Shown here: positions 49,012-60,377 of the stretch, one piece after another
Numbering within the stretch: position 1 is the first letter of the stretch
Layout of the letters: each line of letters begins with the position of its first letter
From: Combretum micranthum
Lineage: Eukaryota; Streptophyta; Magnoliopsida; Myrtales; Combretaceae
Assembly: GCA_024138025.1 (NCBI GenBank)
Contig: JAMXBD010002259.1
Location: forward strand, 1 to 64,000
DNA length: 64,000 bases
Direction: 5' to 3'
Notes under the pieces: model-generated
Seen by the model: the letters and a program-made list of their open reading frames with translations, nothing else
Database searches by the model: none
What the model was told of the DNA's origin: nothing
Made by a program: the position numbers and the translations under genes

Positions 49012-49110
49012 TCTACTACTAAATTTGTCACCAATTTGAGGTATTCGAACAAATCTCCTTCTCACTTTAACAAACCTCAAACCATTAGCAGCATTTGTTG
49101 TCAGTAAAAC

Positions 49111-51340
49111 CTATTCTAAGTTCAAGTTCCACAAGAGATTGTTCTAACTTTTCCAGTACCTTGACCTTCAAATTGTCCACCTTCTAAAAATTGCGTTATT
49201 GACCCATATGATGTTTTTGTTAACAACATATATGGAAGAATAAAATTTCTGTTTTCAAACAATATAAGGAACCATAATCGCATTGATAAGATCATATTAC
49301 ATACAACTTTTTGATGTTCAAATAGCTAGAATGGATACTTGTTTTGGTTAAAATTCAAGTTTCAGGTCTAATTTGGACAAGAGAAGCAAAATAAGAAACT
49401 TTGAAATGGAAATAGAAAAATTTCAGGGGGTACGCCAACTTTTCTAATGTCTAAGCCGCCGGCGTATGACCATCCTTCATCATGAATAGAATGAAAATCC
49501 TTAAGGCTGCCTCTACACCGCCGGCCTTGAGACGATGTAGACTAAGAGAAGATATACAAACTGGCTCAACACAACCAGTGTAGAAGAAGAAGAAGCCAGC
49601 TTCTGCAGATTTCATTCAACACCGGCTTTCAGATAATCAAAGCCGTCGGCGTTGAGATAACCTACAAGATCAACATGTTTGCCCTTCTCAAAGCCGTTGC
49701 ATACACTGTCGGCCTTTCAAGCCTTGATTTGATTGAACATACGCTGGCTGAAAGCCGCCAGCATAGAAGGTGAACAGGCAAGTGTAGATTGAAGGTCGGC
49801 AGCTCAGAGCTCAAGAGTTGCCAGTGCAGAAGGAGTTACAACGTATGCCAGACTAAAAGCCACCGACTTTGCGATAGTGTAGATCGAAAATCAGCAAGCA
49901 CAAGTAGATACCACATGCTCGGTTACAAAATGAACGGTTAACTTTGATGGATTGTCTAAGCCAACATGAAAATCGCCGACTTTAGGATGGCTTTCCTTAT
50001 AAAAAGGCCCAATCTTTCATTTTTGAGTATATACGCCGGCTAGATCCACATCTAAGCTGCCAGTGTACAAGCGGCATACACTTGTAACTGAAAGTGAAAG
50101 CTGCCAGTGCACTACCTGTGCAATGAAGAGAAAGACTTTACTCCTCCTGTAAGCCGCCAGCATAGGAACTGTAACTGTCGGCATATAAGTTGAAATTGCA
50201 ATTTTTCATTAATGCTTCTCACGAAATTTTTCCTATATAAAGGGGATTTCCCTCCTCTAGTTCCATAAGTCAAGAAAAATAGAAAAATATTTAGTATACA
50301 TTCAATAGATAAATAGCTTTAGCATTTTATAAAGATTTGTGAGAGATTTGAAGCTTACAAGAATTTGTAATTGAAGATTTTGGTATTTGAATTGATGGTA
50401 TATGATCTCTTTTTTTTTATGCAATTCATTTATTTGATTTCTTTGTTCATAATGATATCAACTGCATATTCTTATCTGATTATTGAATCATCATTCATGG
50501 GTAGCTAAACTTTTCCTTGTGGGAAGTGATAAAATCCTAATATTGCTGAAATGATTTTTGATTTTATATTATAGGATTGTTAGAATTATGGAATATTTGT
50601 ATTGAATCCTAATTATCTATTTTGTTTCCATATGAAATTGAATTGATAAGAATTCTAATAATTTGAAAGAAGAATTAGGGTTCATAGGAATTCATGAATT
50701 AAAATTAAACAACAATTGCGGAAGCGACGGAGTTTAATCTGATTTAGAAATTGTCCCATGTAATTCATGAAATATTTTATGTTAATTTCTCACTAAGGAA
50801 TTAGGAGAAGTTAATTTATGATATTAAACAATTATAGAAATGGGAGGTTTATAATTGTAAATTAGATTCCATTAATGATTTATATAGCGGAAGCTAATAG
50901 ATTATTTTGTGGTTTACTAAAACTTGATAGTTTTAGATTTTGGTAATTTCTTACAAATATCCACAATTCCAATTATTCATGTAATATAACTTCAGTATGA
51001 TTAGCAAAGATTAGGATGGATTCTACTCCTTCCCACGTTTATCTTATATAACTTTCTCACAATCTCATTGCATTCATTGTTAGATATTAGATAGAATTAG
51101 TTAAATAGGTTAAATTGATACAATTTGATTGCCTAACAATTAGTAAAAGCTAATATCTATCTAGTAATTCAATTGGTCCTCATGGGAACGATACTCGACT
51201 CACTTTTATATATTACTTGATCAGACCCAGTATACTTGCTGGTAGTATCCAAACTTACATTTTTATATACACATTTTATTCGGATCACGCATTTTCATGA
51301 AATTTATGGGTTTATGCAATATGTAGAAATTGACATGGTA
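49111..51340 (+). repeat. LTR-like repeat with spaced GCCGGC motif array and TATA box
   Basis: 49111-49420 is RPB2 intron or unassigned DNA. From about 49450 to 50190 there are some 15-18 spaced variants of AAGCCGCCGGCGTA/GCTGCCAGTGTA on one strand or the other. They are followed by ttttcctatataaagg (TATA, about 50232) and about 1 kb without genes. That stretch has the phrase 'tcctcatgggaacgatactc' (about 51177), which resembles the U5 of some plant Gypsy LTRs. At 51334 tggtattagta could be a weak primer site. Left and right termini are not certain. No internal coding domain follows. Confidence 0.5.
50225..50240 (+). promoter_or_regulatory. TATA box downstream of the GCCGGC array
   Basis: ttcctatataaaggg. 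The same arrangement (GC-rich motif repeats, then cctatataa) is seen on the minus strand at 18742-18880 in an otherwise different LTR. Activity is inferred. Confidence 0.5.
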
Positions 51341-51419
51341 TTAGTAGGACAATATGCAATGGACACAAATTTAGATTAAATAGCCAAAGGAAAGAATAAA
51401 GAATAAATAAAAAAGTTTA

Positions 51420-51620
51420 AGGTGAATGCAATAATTACCATAGTTTGGCCATCTAAAATTAGAAGAGTTACTTAAAGAAATGTGACTACACACTGGATAA
51501 TCCAACTGTTTGAGAAGCATTGCAACCTCTTCTCGTGCTTGTATAGATTCTAAATCAAAGAATGGCTTTCCTTGGTAGTAGAGGAATGAACAAAGGATGA
51601 TGACCTTCTCAAGTGAATGG
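51420..51620 (-). pseudogene. Unidentified host-gene exon remnant
   Basis: On the minus strand an open, protein-like stretch includes EKVIILCSFLYYQGKPFFDL, then ESIQAREEVAMLLKQLDYPV and CSHISLS...RWPNYG, followed by a GT that could be a donor. The pattern LLKxLxYP....WP weakly recalls the calponin-homology-like region of the kinetochore protein NDC80, but I do not rely on this. No neighbouring exons are recognised on either side. Confidence 0.35.
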
Positions 51621-51842
51621 TGATGATGTGGAATTTGATAATGGCAACATAATTTCTTTTTTGTTTTATTCTATTATATAGGAATACACTAAGAACTTTA
51701 AAGCCTAGAATGGGGGTGCCACATCAATGGTGTAGAATAACTTCCATGTCCTCACTATGAATTTACATCCTAACAATATTCAAAAGTAGGTCAACCTTTT
51801 TATACACTCAGAAGTTATTTATCCAAAACCATGTTTTCAATC

Positions 51843-52016
51843 TTCAGTGCAATAAAGAACTAAAATGATCCATGCTTCACAAATTTGGTTTGAGTAGTAA
51901 CACAAATTGCAGATGACATAAATTAACTCATATTACTAGAGCTATCAAAAACCAAAAAAATTCATGAAGCCTTTTTTAACAACTAGAGAAATGTATTTCT
52001 CCCATATAATGGACAC
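51843..52016 (-). repeat. Arm B of the inverted duplication, inner piece
   Basis: Reverse complement of 15717-15889 (landmark 'ccatgcttcacaaatttggt'). It ends abruptly at 51843, where 'ttcagtgcaataaag' is the last shared run. A solo LTR separates it from the outer piece. Confidence 0.88.
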
Positions 52017-52627
52017 TGTCACGCCCCATAGGGTACCCTAAACGTAACAGTCCGCCACATGCCATATAAGATTCCCGAATTACCACCTTAATCTTTCGAG
52101 AGTCTCATATAGATGTAAGGCGTACCTTTATAACAATAGAGTACAAGTCCGAATGGAGATAAAAGCTTAATTTGGCATACATTAGCAGTAGGATATAATT
52201 CATGAAACATAAATAAATATTACAAACTCTAAGGGGCATTCCCCCGCAAAAGAATATTTAACGGTCTATTATAGTCATCTAAGTCTTAGAAGTTTTCTAT
52301 GGAAGTCTAATACAGAAATTTCAACTTCTAGGGAAAACTCCTAGCTTCGGTACCTGTTCAGCCGGGTCACGTCGCCTAAGCCACAAATGGGAAAGCTGCA
52401 AAAGGAATGGACTGTAGGGACGTAAGCTAACTAGCTTAGTAAGTATAATCTCCCACAATAACATTTATGTCACAATAATTCAATCAAGTTATTAATCAAG
52501 CAAGTGTATGCATCAAACATATGAATTCAACATACATATGACCAACCGGAAATCATATGTGGATGGAATTACGCCCTCCATCCCGGGTTAGCAGATTAAC
52601 GACTACTGCGGTACTAACAATATGACG

Positions 52628-52765
52628 TTTATGGTTCACGGTTAACCTACGATTATTCGATTTCGTTTATGATTCACGACTAACCTACGATTATTCGATG
52701 TCGTTTATGGTTCACGACTAACCTACAATTATTCGATGTCGTTTATGGTTCACGACTAACCTACA
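52628..52765 (-). repeat. LTR minisatellite, period exactly 38 bp
   Basis: ttcacg recurs at 52635, 52673, 52711 and 52749. The unit is about 'gtttatggttcacgactaac' plus 'ctacaattattcgatgtc'. It is homologous in position to the 31- and 34-bp arrays of the sister LTRs. Confidence 0.93.
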
Positions 52766-53625
52766 AATGCTAATGCTCCTTCCCCTTGTGATATGCACAT
52801 GTCAATTTAGCATTAGTCCAAGTAGTTGATTAAACCAATTTACTTAGGCGATCAACCAATTTTTCAGACAATCCATCATAGCTAACTACACAACCAAAGT
52901 TTATCACCCGGTTTCGATATTCTTAATTTGCGTTCTCACATCATCATCAATCATATAATTTCCCATTAATCCCCATCATTCATATTCCATTCATTTGGCC
53001 TATATTCTAGTGCACTACTTTACAAGCACATACAATAAATGAATCGGGAAGGAAAACTCACTCCGCCATTAGTACATCGTTCTTCTAGTAATAATAATCT
53101 GGAGGCAAAGAGTCACCGTCCACGGGTTCACCTATTCACATAAGAAATACCCTAATAAGTATTCTACCAACTTAGGACACTAAAACTCTAATAAACTTAG
53201 TAAAATCGGAATTCGCGTCATTTCCGAAGTTCCGTTTTAAAATGGCCATAACTTGGTCATTTTAAGTCGAAATTTCGCAAATTTTATACCGATTTTTATC
53301 TACTTCGGAAGAGCTTTCTAAATATGAAGTTTAAATCAAGTTTTGAAAATATCTAAGCCTCGGAATCAAGGGATCAGATCTGTACAGCGGGTTTATCGAT
53401 TCCAAAAATGCGGTTTTCATGAATGCATTTGAGATTCCTAAATATAAAATGATACTAAATGCAATGGTAATGGTTTTCCCTATCATGAATGTCATGATGT
53501 GAACTTTAATGAGTCTATGTTCTTATAACTTTTTAGATTTAAAGAATTTTAAAAATAAACTTTTCTTAGAAACCATTTTATACCAATGTTTAGTAAGTGA
53601 ATTTACTACACTTGACCACACCTAC

Positions 53626-56600
53626 TGTAAGCCCCGGAAAATTTCAGTAAATAATTCCAAGATGAACTTCGAAAATAAACCCTAAAAATCACTCCAAATT
53701 AAAACCGAATTTCAACTAGTCCAAAACACGAGCGAATCCAGAAATTTCCAAAACTTGAGAAAAATAAGAATCCTTAAAAATAAAATAAGAACTCAACATA
53801 CTTCAATTCCAAAACCATTACGTACGACAAACTCTATACGTAACCCCGACTTATAAAAATGGGTAATATAGAACCCCAAAATCAAATTATTAAAAAAAAG
53901 AGTAAATAACGATTAACTTTCGGAAATGAAACCCAATCCAAGAATTCCGAGAACGTTAAAAGATATTAAATACTTACAAAAATAAAATTTAAAATAAATT
54001 TCTCAAATTAAATATGTTGTATAAACATAAATATCAGTTTCCAAATTGGCAAAGGTCTAAACCGAAAAATCACCCGGAAACCCTAACCGGAATACAATAG
54101 CGTAAGTCCGACAATCTAGCGCCCCTAACCCTAGAGGCCGAGAGGTAGTTTAAATATGTAGAATAGCTCATAGTAATATGAGTTTGTTTAAAAATATCAG
54201 ATTGGTAAATTTTTGACCTATTTCAAACCCGTTCGGATACAGACTTCGAAAAGCGTGTCTCGGGGCTCGAGATATCAAAAATATACCAATAGTACCGTTA
54301 GACTCGTAATTTCATAATATTTCTAAATATATCAGTTATATTATTTTTCGGGTTATAAAAGTTACAGTTATAACCTTTTTATCGTATTTCCATTATTACC
54401 GGTAATTGATTAGCCTTTTGCACTATTCATTTTTATTTTATTACAAAATTTTATTATTCTTATAAAGTCTTATATTTTTAGATAAATATTTTATATGTTG
54501 TAGAAAATTTTGTTTTTCTAAAATTTAGTTCGTTTCGGGTCTTTACGGGATCAGATTCTGTTTAAGATCCGATACTAAAAATAAAATAAATTAACTTAAT
54601 AATTGAAAAATATTTGCAAAATATTTATGTTTTCATAAAATAATTTTTTTGAATTTTTCGGGTTATAAAAATATTATTTATAGCCCATAATCGCATATTT
54701 TGATCACACCGGTAACATATTTGTTAAAATACTAAAATAATTCAAATAATTATTTAATTTTAATTATGAAAAATCTGCTACAATTATTTGGAATAATTTT
54801 TCTAATTTTATTTTATTTTGTTTTATTTTATTAAGAAAGTACTCTTACAACCCATCTTTTCAAGTACACCTTTCACACATCACTTCTTTTTCACTTCAAT
54901 CTTTTTACATTTTATTAAATCACTTCATGGCAGATTTTTTTTCTTTCTTTTGGCTGCCATTGTCCTTTATTTACTCCATTTTGACTAAATTAATTAAATT
55001 CTACTCCTTCTTAAAGAAGCTACACACACCATTTATTACACAATTTAATTTCAAGTCAAATTTTCAACAAATTCCTCTCTCTCTCTTCTCTCTTCACGTG
55101 ACAGCCCCCCCAATTCTTTTGTTTATTTTTTTTACTCCTTCAATTCATTAAAACACATTTAATACACTCATTTTCTCTCACTCCTTCATTTACTCACTTT
55201 CCCTCTTTCATTCTTTAGTCTTTCTCTCTCATTTTTCCTCTCTTTCTTTCTTCTTTCTCTCTTGTTCTTTCAAGAACAACAAGCTGCCCCCATTCCATTC
55301 TTAAGCTTCCACACATATTTCTTGAAGATTTTTAAGCAAATCTTCATCCCAAAGCTCCATAGGTGATATAGGTAAAGTGTAATGAAGATTTCATGCATCA
55401 AATGAACTTCCATAAGCTTAAAAGCTTAGGATGATGATGCCAAAAATGAAATCTTTCTCTTCTCCACTTTTATTATCTTGTATTACAATTATTTTCTTGT
55501 TTAGAGTTGATATATGTGATAGATCTAACTTTTTATAGCTTTGATTTTTGTTTATGCCATAGATCTTGCTATATGAGTTATTATTTTTGTTATTACCTAT
55601 GATTTATGCATATATTTTTCATTCACATGTGTTCATGCATTTAAAACTAGTTTAGAAAACTAGATCTAGAGTTTTGAGTTCATAAAATGCATTAGACTTT
55701 GTTTATGTTCATGGATGACTTGTAGTAGCATGATGATAGTAGGAATGTTGTAGGAAACTCAAGATCTATTTTATTTTCAACAAAAACAACTTTTGAAAAT
55801 TCGGATGAAAATGGAACCATATTTAGAAAAGTGGTTTTTCAACTTCAAAATGTATTTTTTCATTTAAAATGAAGGGCTTAGGATATAGACAACATAAATG
55901 GATGATTTTGATAAGTAAAGTTTAGATGTATGAGTTTAAAGTTTGTTTTCATGGTTTCATTTAGATCTATGTTCATATTATGTGTAGATCTTAGATTTGA
56001 ACTTGAACAAAAGTAGTGAAATTCGTATTATTTTGGCAAGACCCATATTTAAAAACCACTTTCCAAGTATCAAATGTAATTTTTACTTAAGAAAATGAAG
56101 GCTTAATATATGTATATCATCAAGACTTCTTTTCACAAGAATCAAAAGTGATTTCCAAAAGTTATTTTCAAATAAAAATTTTATTTTCGGATTTTGGCCA
56201 AGGCCTATTTTAAAAACATGTTTTCCAACTCAAAAATGAAGTTTTTATTTAAGAAATGAAGGGCTCTTAGGATAGGATATGAAAGGGATGGATTTTCATA
56301 AGTTTAGATAGATTTTATCAGAGATATGTCCAAAAATGAATTTTGTAAATTCGGATCCCAATCAAAACCAATTTTTAGAACCCATGTATCAACTCCAAGC
56401 TCATGTTTTATGTGAAAAATGAAGTATATAGGTAATAGATATCATTAAGCAATGATTTTTACAAGTTAAAATGAGTTTAGGCATGAGTAAGGTGTTAAAC
56501 AAGTAATGGAATTAAAATGAAAAATTTTGAGTTAGTGATCAATTGTCAAATTCGTAATTTGAGATGATGCATAAGTAATCACTTAGTATTTGAGCTCAAA

Positions 56601-58505
56601 TTGTAAGTTTTATGTGTTAAATGAAGTCCTTAGGTAATTGATATAGTAAAGCCTTAAATTTTAATTTTTTAAACAAGTTTTCCCCAAATGAATCATTCAA
56701 AAAGTGGATTTTCTAAAATTCGGATTTTTGAGTAAATCATATTAGAAAACATATTTACAAAGTGTAAAATGAAAATTTTTATGTAGAAATGAAGGTCATA
56801 AGTAATAGATATAATGAAGACTCAATTTTAACAAAAATAATTATATTTTCTTAAGTAATAAATCCCAAACAAATGGAAATGAACAAAGTTAGAAAACTAG
56901 ATTTTTCAAAAAGTAGTTATAATTGAAGTCTTGCAAAATAAAGAGTTCCAAATTTTCTTTTACAAAAAATCATCAAGATCATGCATACATGAAACTAAAT
57001 TCATGCCATTCATGTTAGGAAATCATTCATATTGCATGTATAGCCAATTTCTATAATAAAAACATTACAAACATTTACAAAACTATTTTTCGGAATCGGA
57101 AACCGTTACTGATCAGATCTGATCCCTCTTTTTCGAGACCTAAATGTTTTTAAAACTTAAATATAATATTAGAATTAGATAGATCTTTCGAAGTAGATAG
57201 AAATCGATATATAATTTACGAGATTTCGAGTTAAAATGACCCAGTTATGTCCGTTTTAAGTTGGAATTCCCGCTTAGGACGAGAATTATAAATTTGATAG
57301 TTCGTATAAAATCGTTTGGATTAGTTTGAGTTGAAATACTTATTAGAGTATTTCTTCCTTTTTAGGTGATCCCGAATTCGACAATTCCCTACCACCGGAT
57401 TACTATTACTAGAAGACTGGTGATTCAATGGCCGAGTGAGTTTTCTTCTTGTTTTGTTACCTTGATTGTGCTTGTAGTTAACTGCATTAGAATTATAGAA
57501 ACAAGATAAAAAATGATATGAATGGGATGGGATATATGATGAGACTGTGATGAATGTATGCCAAAGAATGCTAAAGCATATCGAAACCACGATTTGATTG
57601 GATAACTGCACGTTTCATATTATTCATGTTATATGTGTGATATTGGTGGTCACTCTAAAGAATGTATAAATAGTTTTGACCTAAGCAAAAAATTTAAATT
57701 GGTCATGCATCGCATCGGACATATTGCATTGGTAGCATGCTACTCTACGCAGGTCGATCGGTATGGTCGTTGTTGCTCGTTTGGATAACGAGCCCGGTTG
57801 CCAGAGCTCATTCAGGGGTACTAAGGCGATGTGGATGCATTCTTGGATAAGCTAGCCGAGAGTCGAGTGCTAAGAGCCAGGGCTTGGGGACTAGATGCGG
57901 TCGTGTAGACTCAATACCATTCCTAACCCAAGATACGGAGGGCGTAAATCCGTTCTGTGTGTGGGTTCCGGATACCCATACATAATTGCTTGCTCATGTG
58001 TTTGTCATGCATAGCATATGATTGATTATAACTTGTTGTTATGGTACGGAATTAAGGGAATTCTCACTAAGCTAGTGTAGCTTATACCCCTATAGTTGTT
58101 TAAATGAACAGGTTATCTCAAGAATGCAAAGTGGGGACTGAATTGGTTGGAGCCAGGAATGACTCCAGGATTTTGGCAAAGGAACAAATGTTTGAAGTAA
58201 TCAGCTAGTTTTATGATTTGTCTTGTAATAGTTTATGTAGGGAAGTCTGTGGATGAATGTAATTGAAGTTGAATGATTTGTATTTTGAAGTATAGTGGTT
58301 TGTATCGAAAGTATAGTATTTTATTTCCTTTACATTGTTACTCAATTGTATCAACATAAAATGTATCATTCCGATGTGTCTCCTTTATGTGTTAGATGCC
58401 TTGAACATAGTATGGAAGTCTTCGCGTGACTGAGGTGGTCATTCTTAGGCTTTAATATTGTGTACGGCGGACTGCCACGTTTAGGGTACCCTTCGGGGCG
58501 TGACA
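53626..58505 (+). mobile_element. Solo B-type LTR (4880 bp) with CCTAC duplication
   Basis: It begins TGTAAGCCCCGG and ends CGGGGCGTGACA, flanked by cctac at 53621-53625 and 58506-58510 (5/5). It is nearly collinear with 21624-26476 and by eye very similar over long stretches (for example the block 'gcgcccctaaccctagaggc'). It is nested in the minus-strand A LTR. No internal domain; the reading frames inside are not gene-like. Confidence 0.95.
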
Positions 58506-60377
58506 CCTACATATTACAAGGATTTTCTTTAGAAAAACTCTACTTTGTTTAAATAAATTTTGACCCTTATATTAGTTATATCCTAAGGCCTTTATTTCTT
58601 TAATAAAATCCACATTTATAAACTTTTAAGTGGGTCATTTGCTATGGGGTTTCCAAAAATCCGAATTTACAAAAGTCCATTTTCAAGTTGATTCTTTTAG
58701 GAAAAATATATTTTGTACTTAATACTTTAAGTATTTATTATATCTATATCCTAAGGACTTCATTTGTTTAAGAAAATTCCATTTTTGAAGTTGGAAAAAT
58801 AGTGTTTTCTAACCCTACATCCATTATTACGAATTTTGTCTACATGACTTTTAGCTCAAAACTTCTATGGACTTCATTTCTTGTTTCCAACATTTTCTTT
58901 AGTAAAAACTCATTTAGACTCATGAAAAATATTACTAAACATTATCTATTACCTATAGGCTTTATTTCTCTTGTAAAATATAAGTTTAGAAGTTGATAAA
59001 AGTGTTTTTGACCTAGGTTTTCAAAATCATCCGAATTTTTATAAGTTTATTTCTTGCAAAGTACTTTTCTTTTTGACTTCATGGACTCATCTATTTATAG
59101 ATTTATATACTAGGAAAGTCATTTACTAAAGACAAAAGCATTAAAGACTATTAATGCACATAAACACAAAATAATAATGAAACCTTAAATGCCTACATGA
59201 TCATGAGTAAAAAAGTGATGGATCTATTATTTCATATGCTCAAATGAGTTTTGAAAACATAAAACTATATTTTTATAAAAGATCTTTTGTTTAAAACACT
59301 TTTTGATGGATAAACATAAAGCTTTTGGCATGAAAGCTCCTTTAAATGTTAGATCTACTTTGTAATGGTTCGGTATTCTTGTTTTGATCTTTCCTTGACC
59401 CTAGCAAAAGCTCATGGGGTCCTTTGGTTGGAAATATCCAAGAATCACTTAGCCATAACAAAGATCCATGAGTGGAAGGAGTAAAAGTCTACTTACTTGA
59501 AGGTAAATGGAAGATGAAAAGAAGAATGGAAGTTGTGTGTGTGTGTGTGTGGGGCTTAGGAAGGTCACGGCAAAGGGGAAAAATGGGGAGAGAAAATGAG
59601 AGCTTTTACACTTTGAAAAATTTGGAAAGTGAAAGAATGAGGAAAGAGAGAAAATGTAGTTTAAATAGGAAATGAGTTTAGGTTAAAAGGAGTTAAAAAA
59701 AATTGTAAAATGGACATGGGGAGGGGGGATCATCACGCCGGCCATGGAGCTTGTAGAGGAAGGGAAGTTTGAAATTTTTTTACTTTAATTGATTGATTTA
59801 ACTTGATGTGAAGTTGTTATGAGTTGTAAGGAAAGTTAAGGACAAAAGTTATGGAGAAAAGAGAGTGATTTGAGTGATGGTAAGGGTTAGATTTGTAGAG
59901 TGTGCTAATAGGTAGTGTATGTGGTATAGGTGTCACTTTTTGAATAGTAGTGACTAGTTGACAAGACAATTTAATTTCCGATAGTAATGAAATACGAATA
60001 AAAAGGATACAACTGTATTTTTCATAAACCGGAAAATTATGAAAAATATATTTTTGAAATCCTTATTTTATTTCGGTTCAAATGAGTACTCATATGTAAA
60101 TTTTTGAAATTCTAGTACCGGGGCACGTTTTTCTATAATGGGTCTCGGGATGACTCCGAATTGAAATTTTCTTAAAATCTGATATTTTTTTAGTTTGAAA
60201 TATAATCAAGAACTATAATCAAAATCAAATTTTCTTAGAAAAGTTTATTAATTGGAAACCGAGGAAAAGCCGAAATTAGGGTTCCTAATTCTCACTCTAG
60301 ACTTGAGCTATTCCGGTTTAGGGTTTTGGTTTCCGGTTCTAGGGTTATCTTGGCTACTTGAAAAACCGGGGTTTACA

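Larger units (their letters stand above)
35765..49110 (-). pseudogene. NRPB2-like: RPB2 (RNA polymerase II second-largest subunit), 3' part, split by Copia
   Basis: The ancestral protein is the catalytic RPB2 subunit of nuclear RNA polymerase II. On the minus strand, exon a (about 49110-49012, continuing at 37060-36853) gives [54 protein letters not shown] and LIECIMGKVAAHMGKKGD. Exon b (36458-36038) gives [33 protein letters not shown] and [19 protein letters not shown] (zinc-binding C-terminal part). Exon c (35920-35765) gives [18 protein letters not shown] and a lysine-rich tail. GT/AG junctions remain. Stops replace residues at IQ*DILW (about 36998), LT(W*)PAEG (about 36265), GL*FGE (about 36235) and LFD*NDA (about 36158), and one base is lost near IPSR. 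The N-terminal two-thirds is not found. It is clearly dead. Confidence 0.9.
52017..60377 (-). mobile_element. Solo A-type Gypsy LTR with GACAC duplication, itself interrupted
   Basis: Plus-strand ends are TGTCACGCCCC and GGGGTTTACA, flanked by gacac at 52012-52016 and 60378-60382 (5/5). The paralogous arm A has a single gtgtc at 15716-15720, an empty site. Without the nested B LTR the length is about 3.48 kb. It contains a 38-bp minisatellite (52628-52765), the core (53235-53340, minus) and a TATA-like ctatttaaac (about 59661, minus) about 72 bp from a GCCGGC box (59733). Confidence 0.95.
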
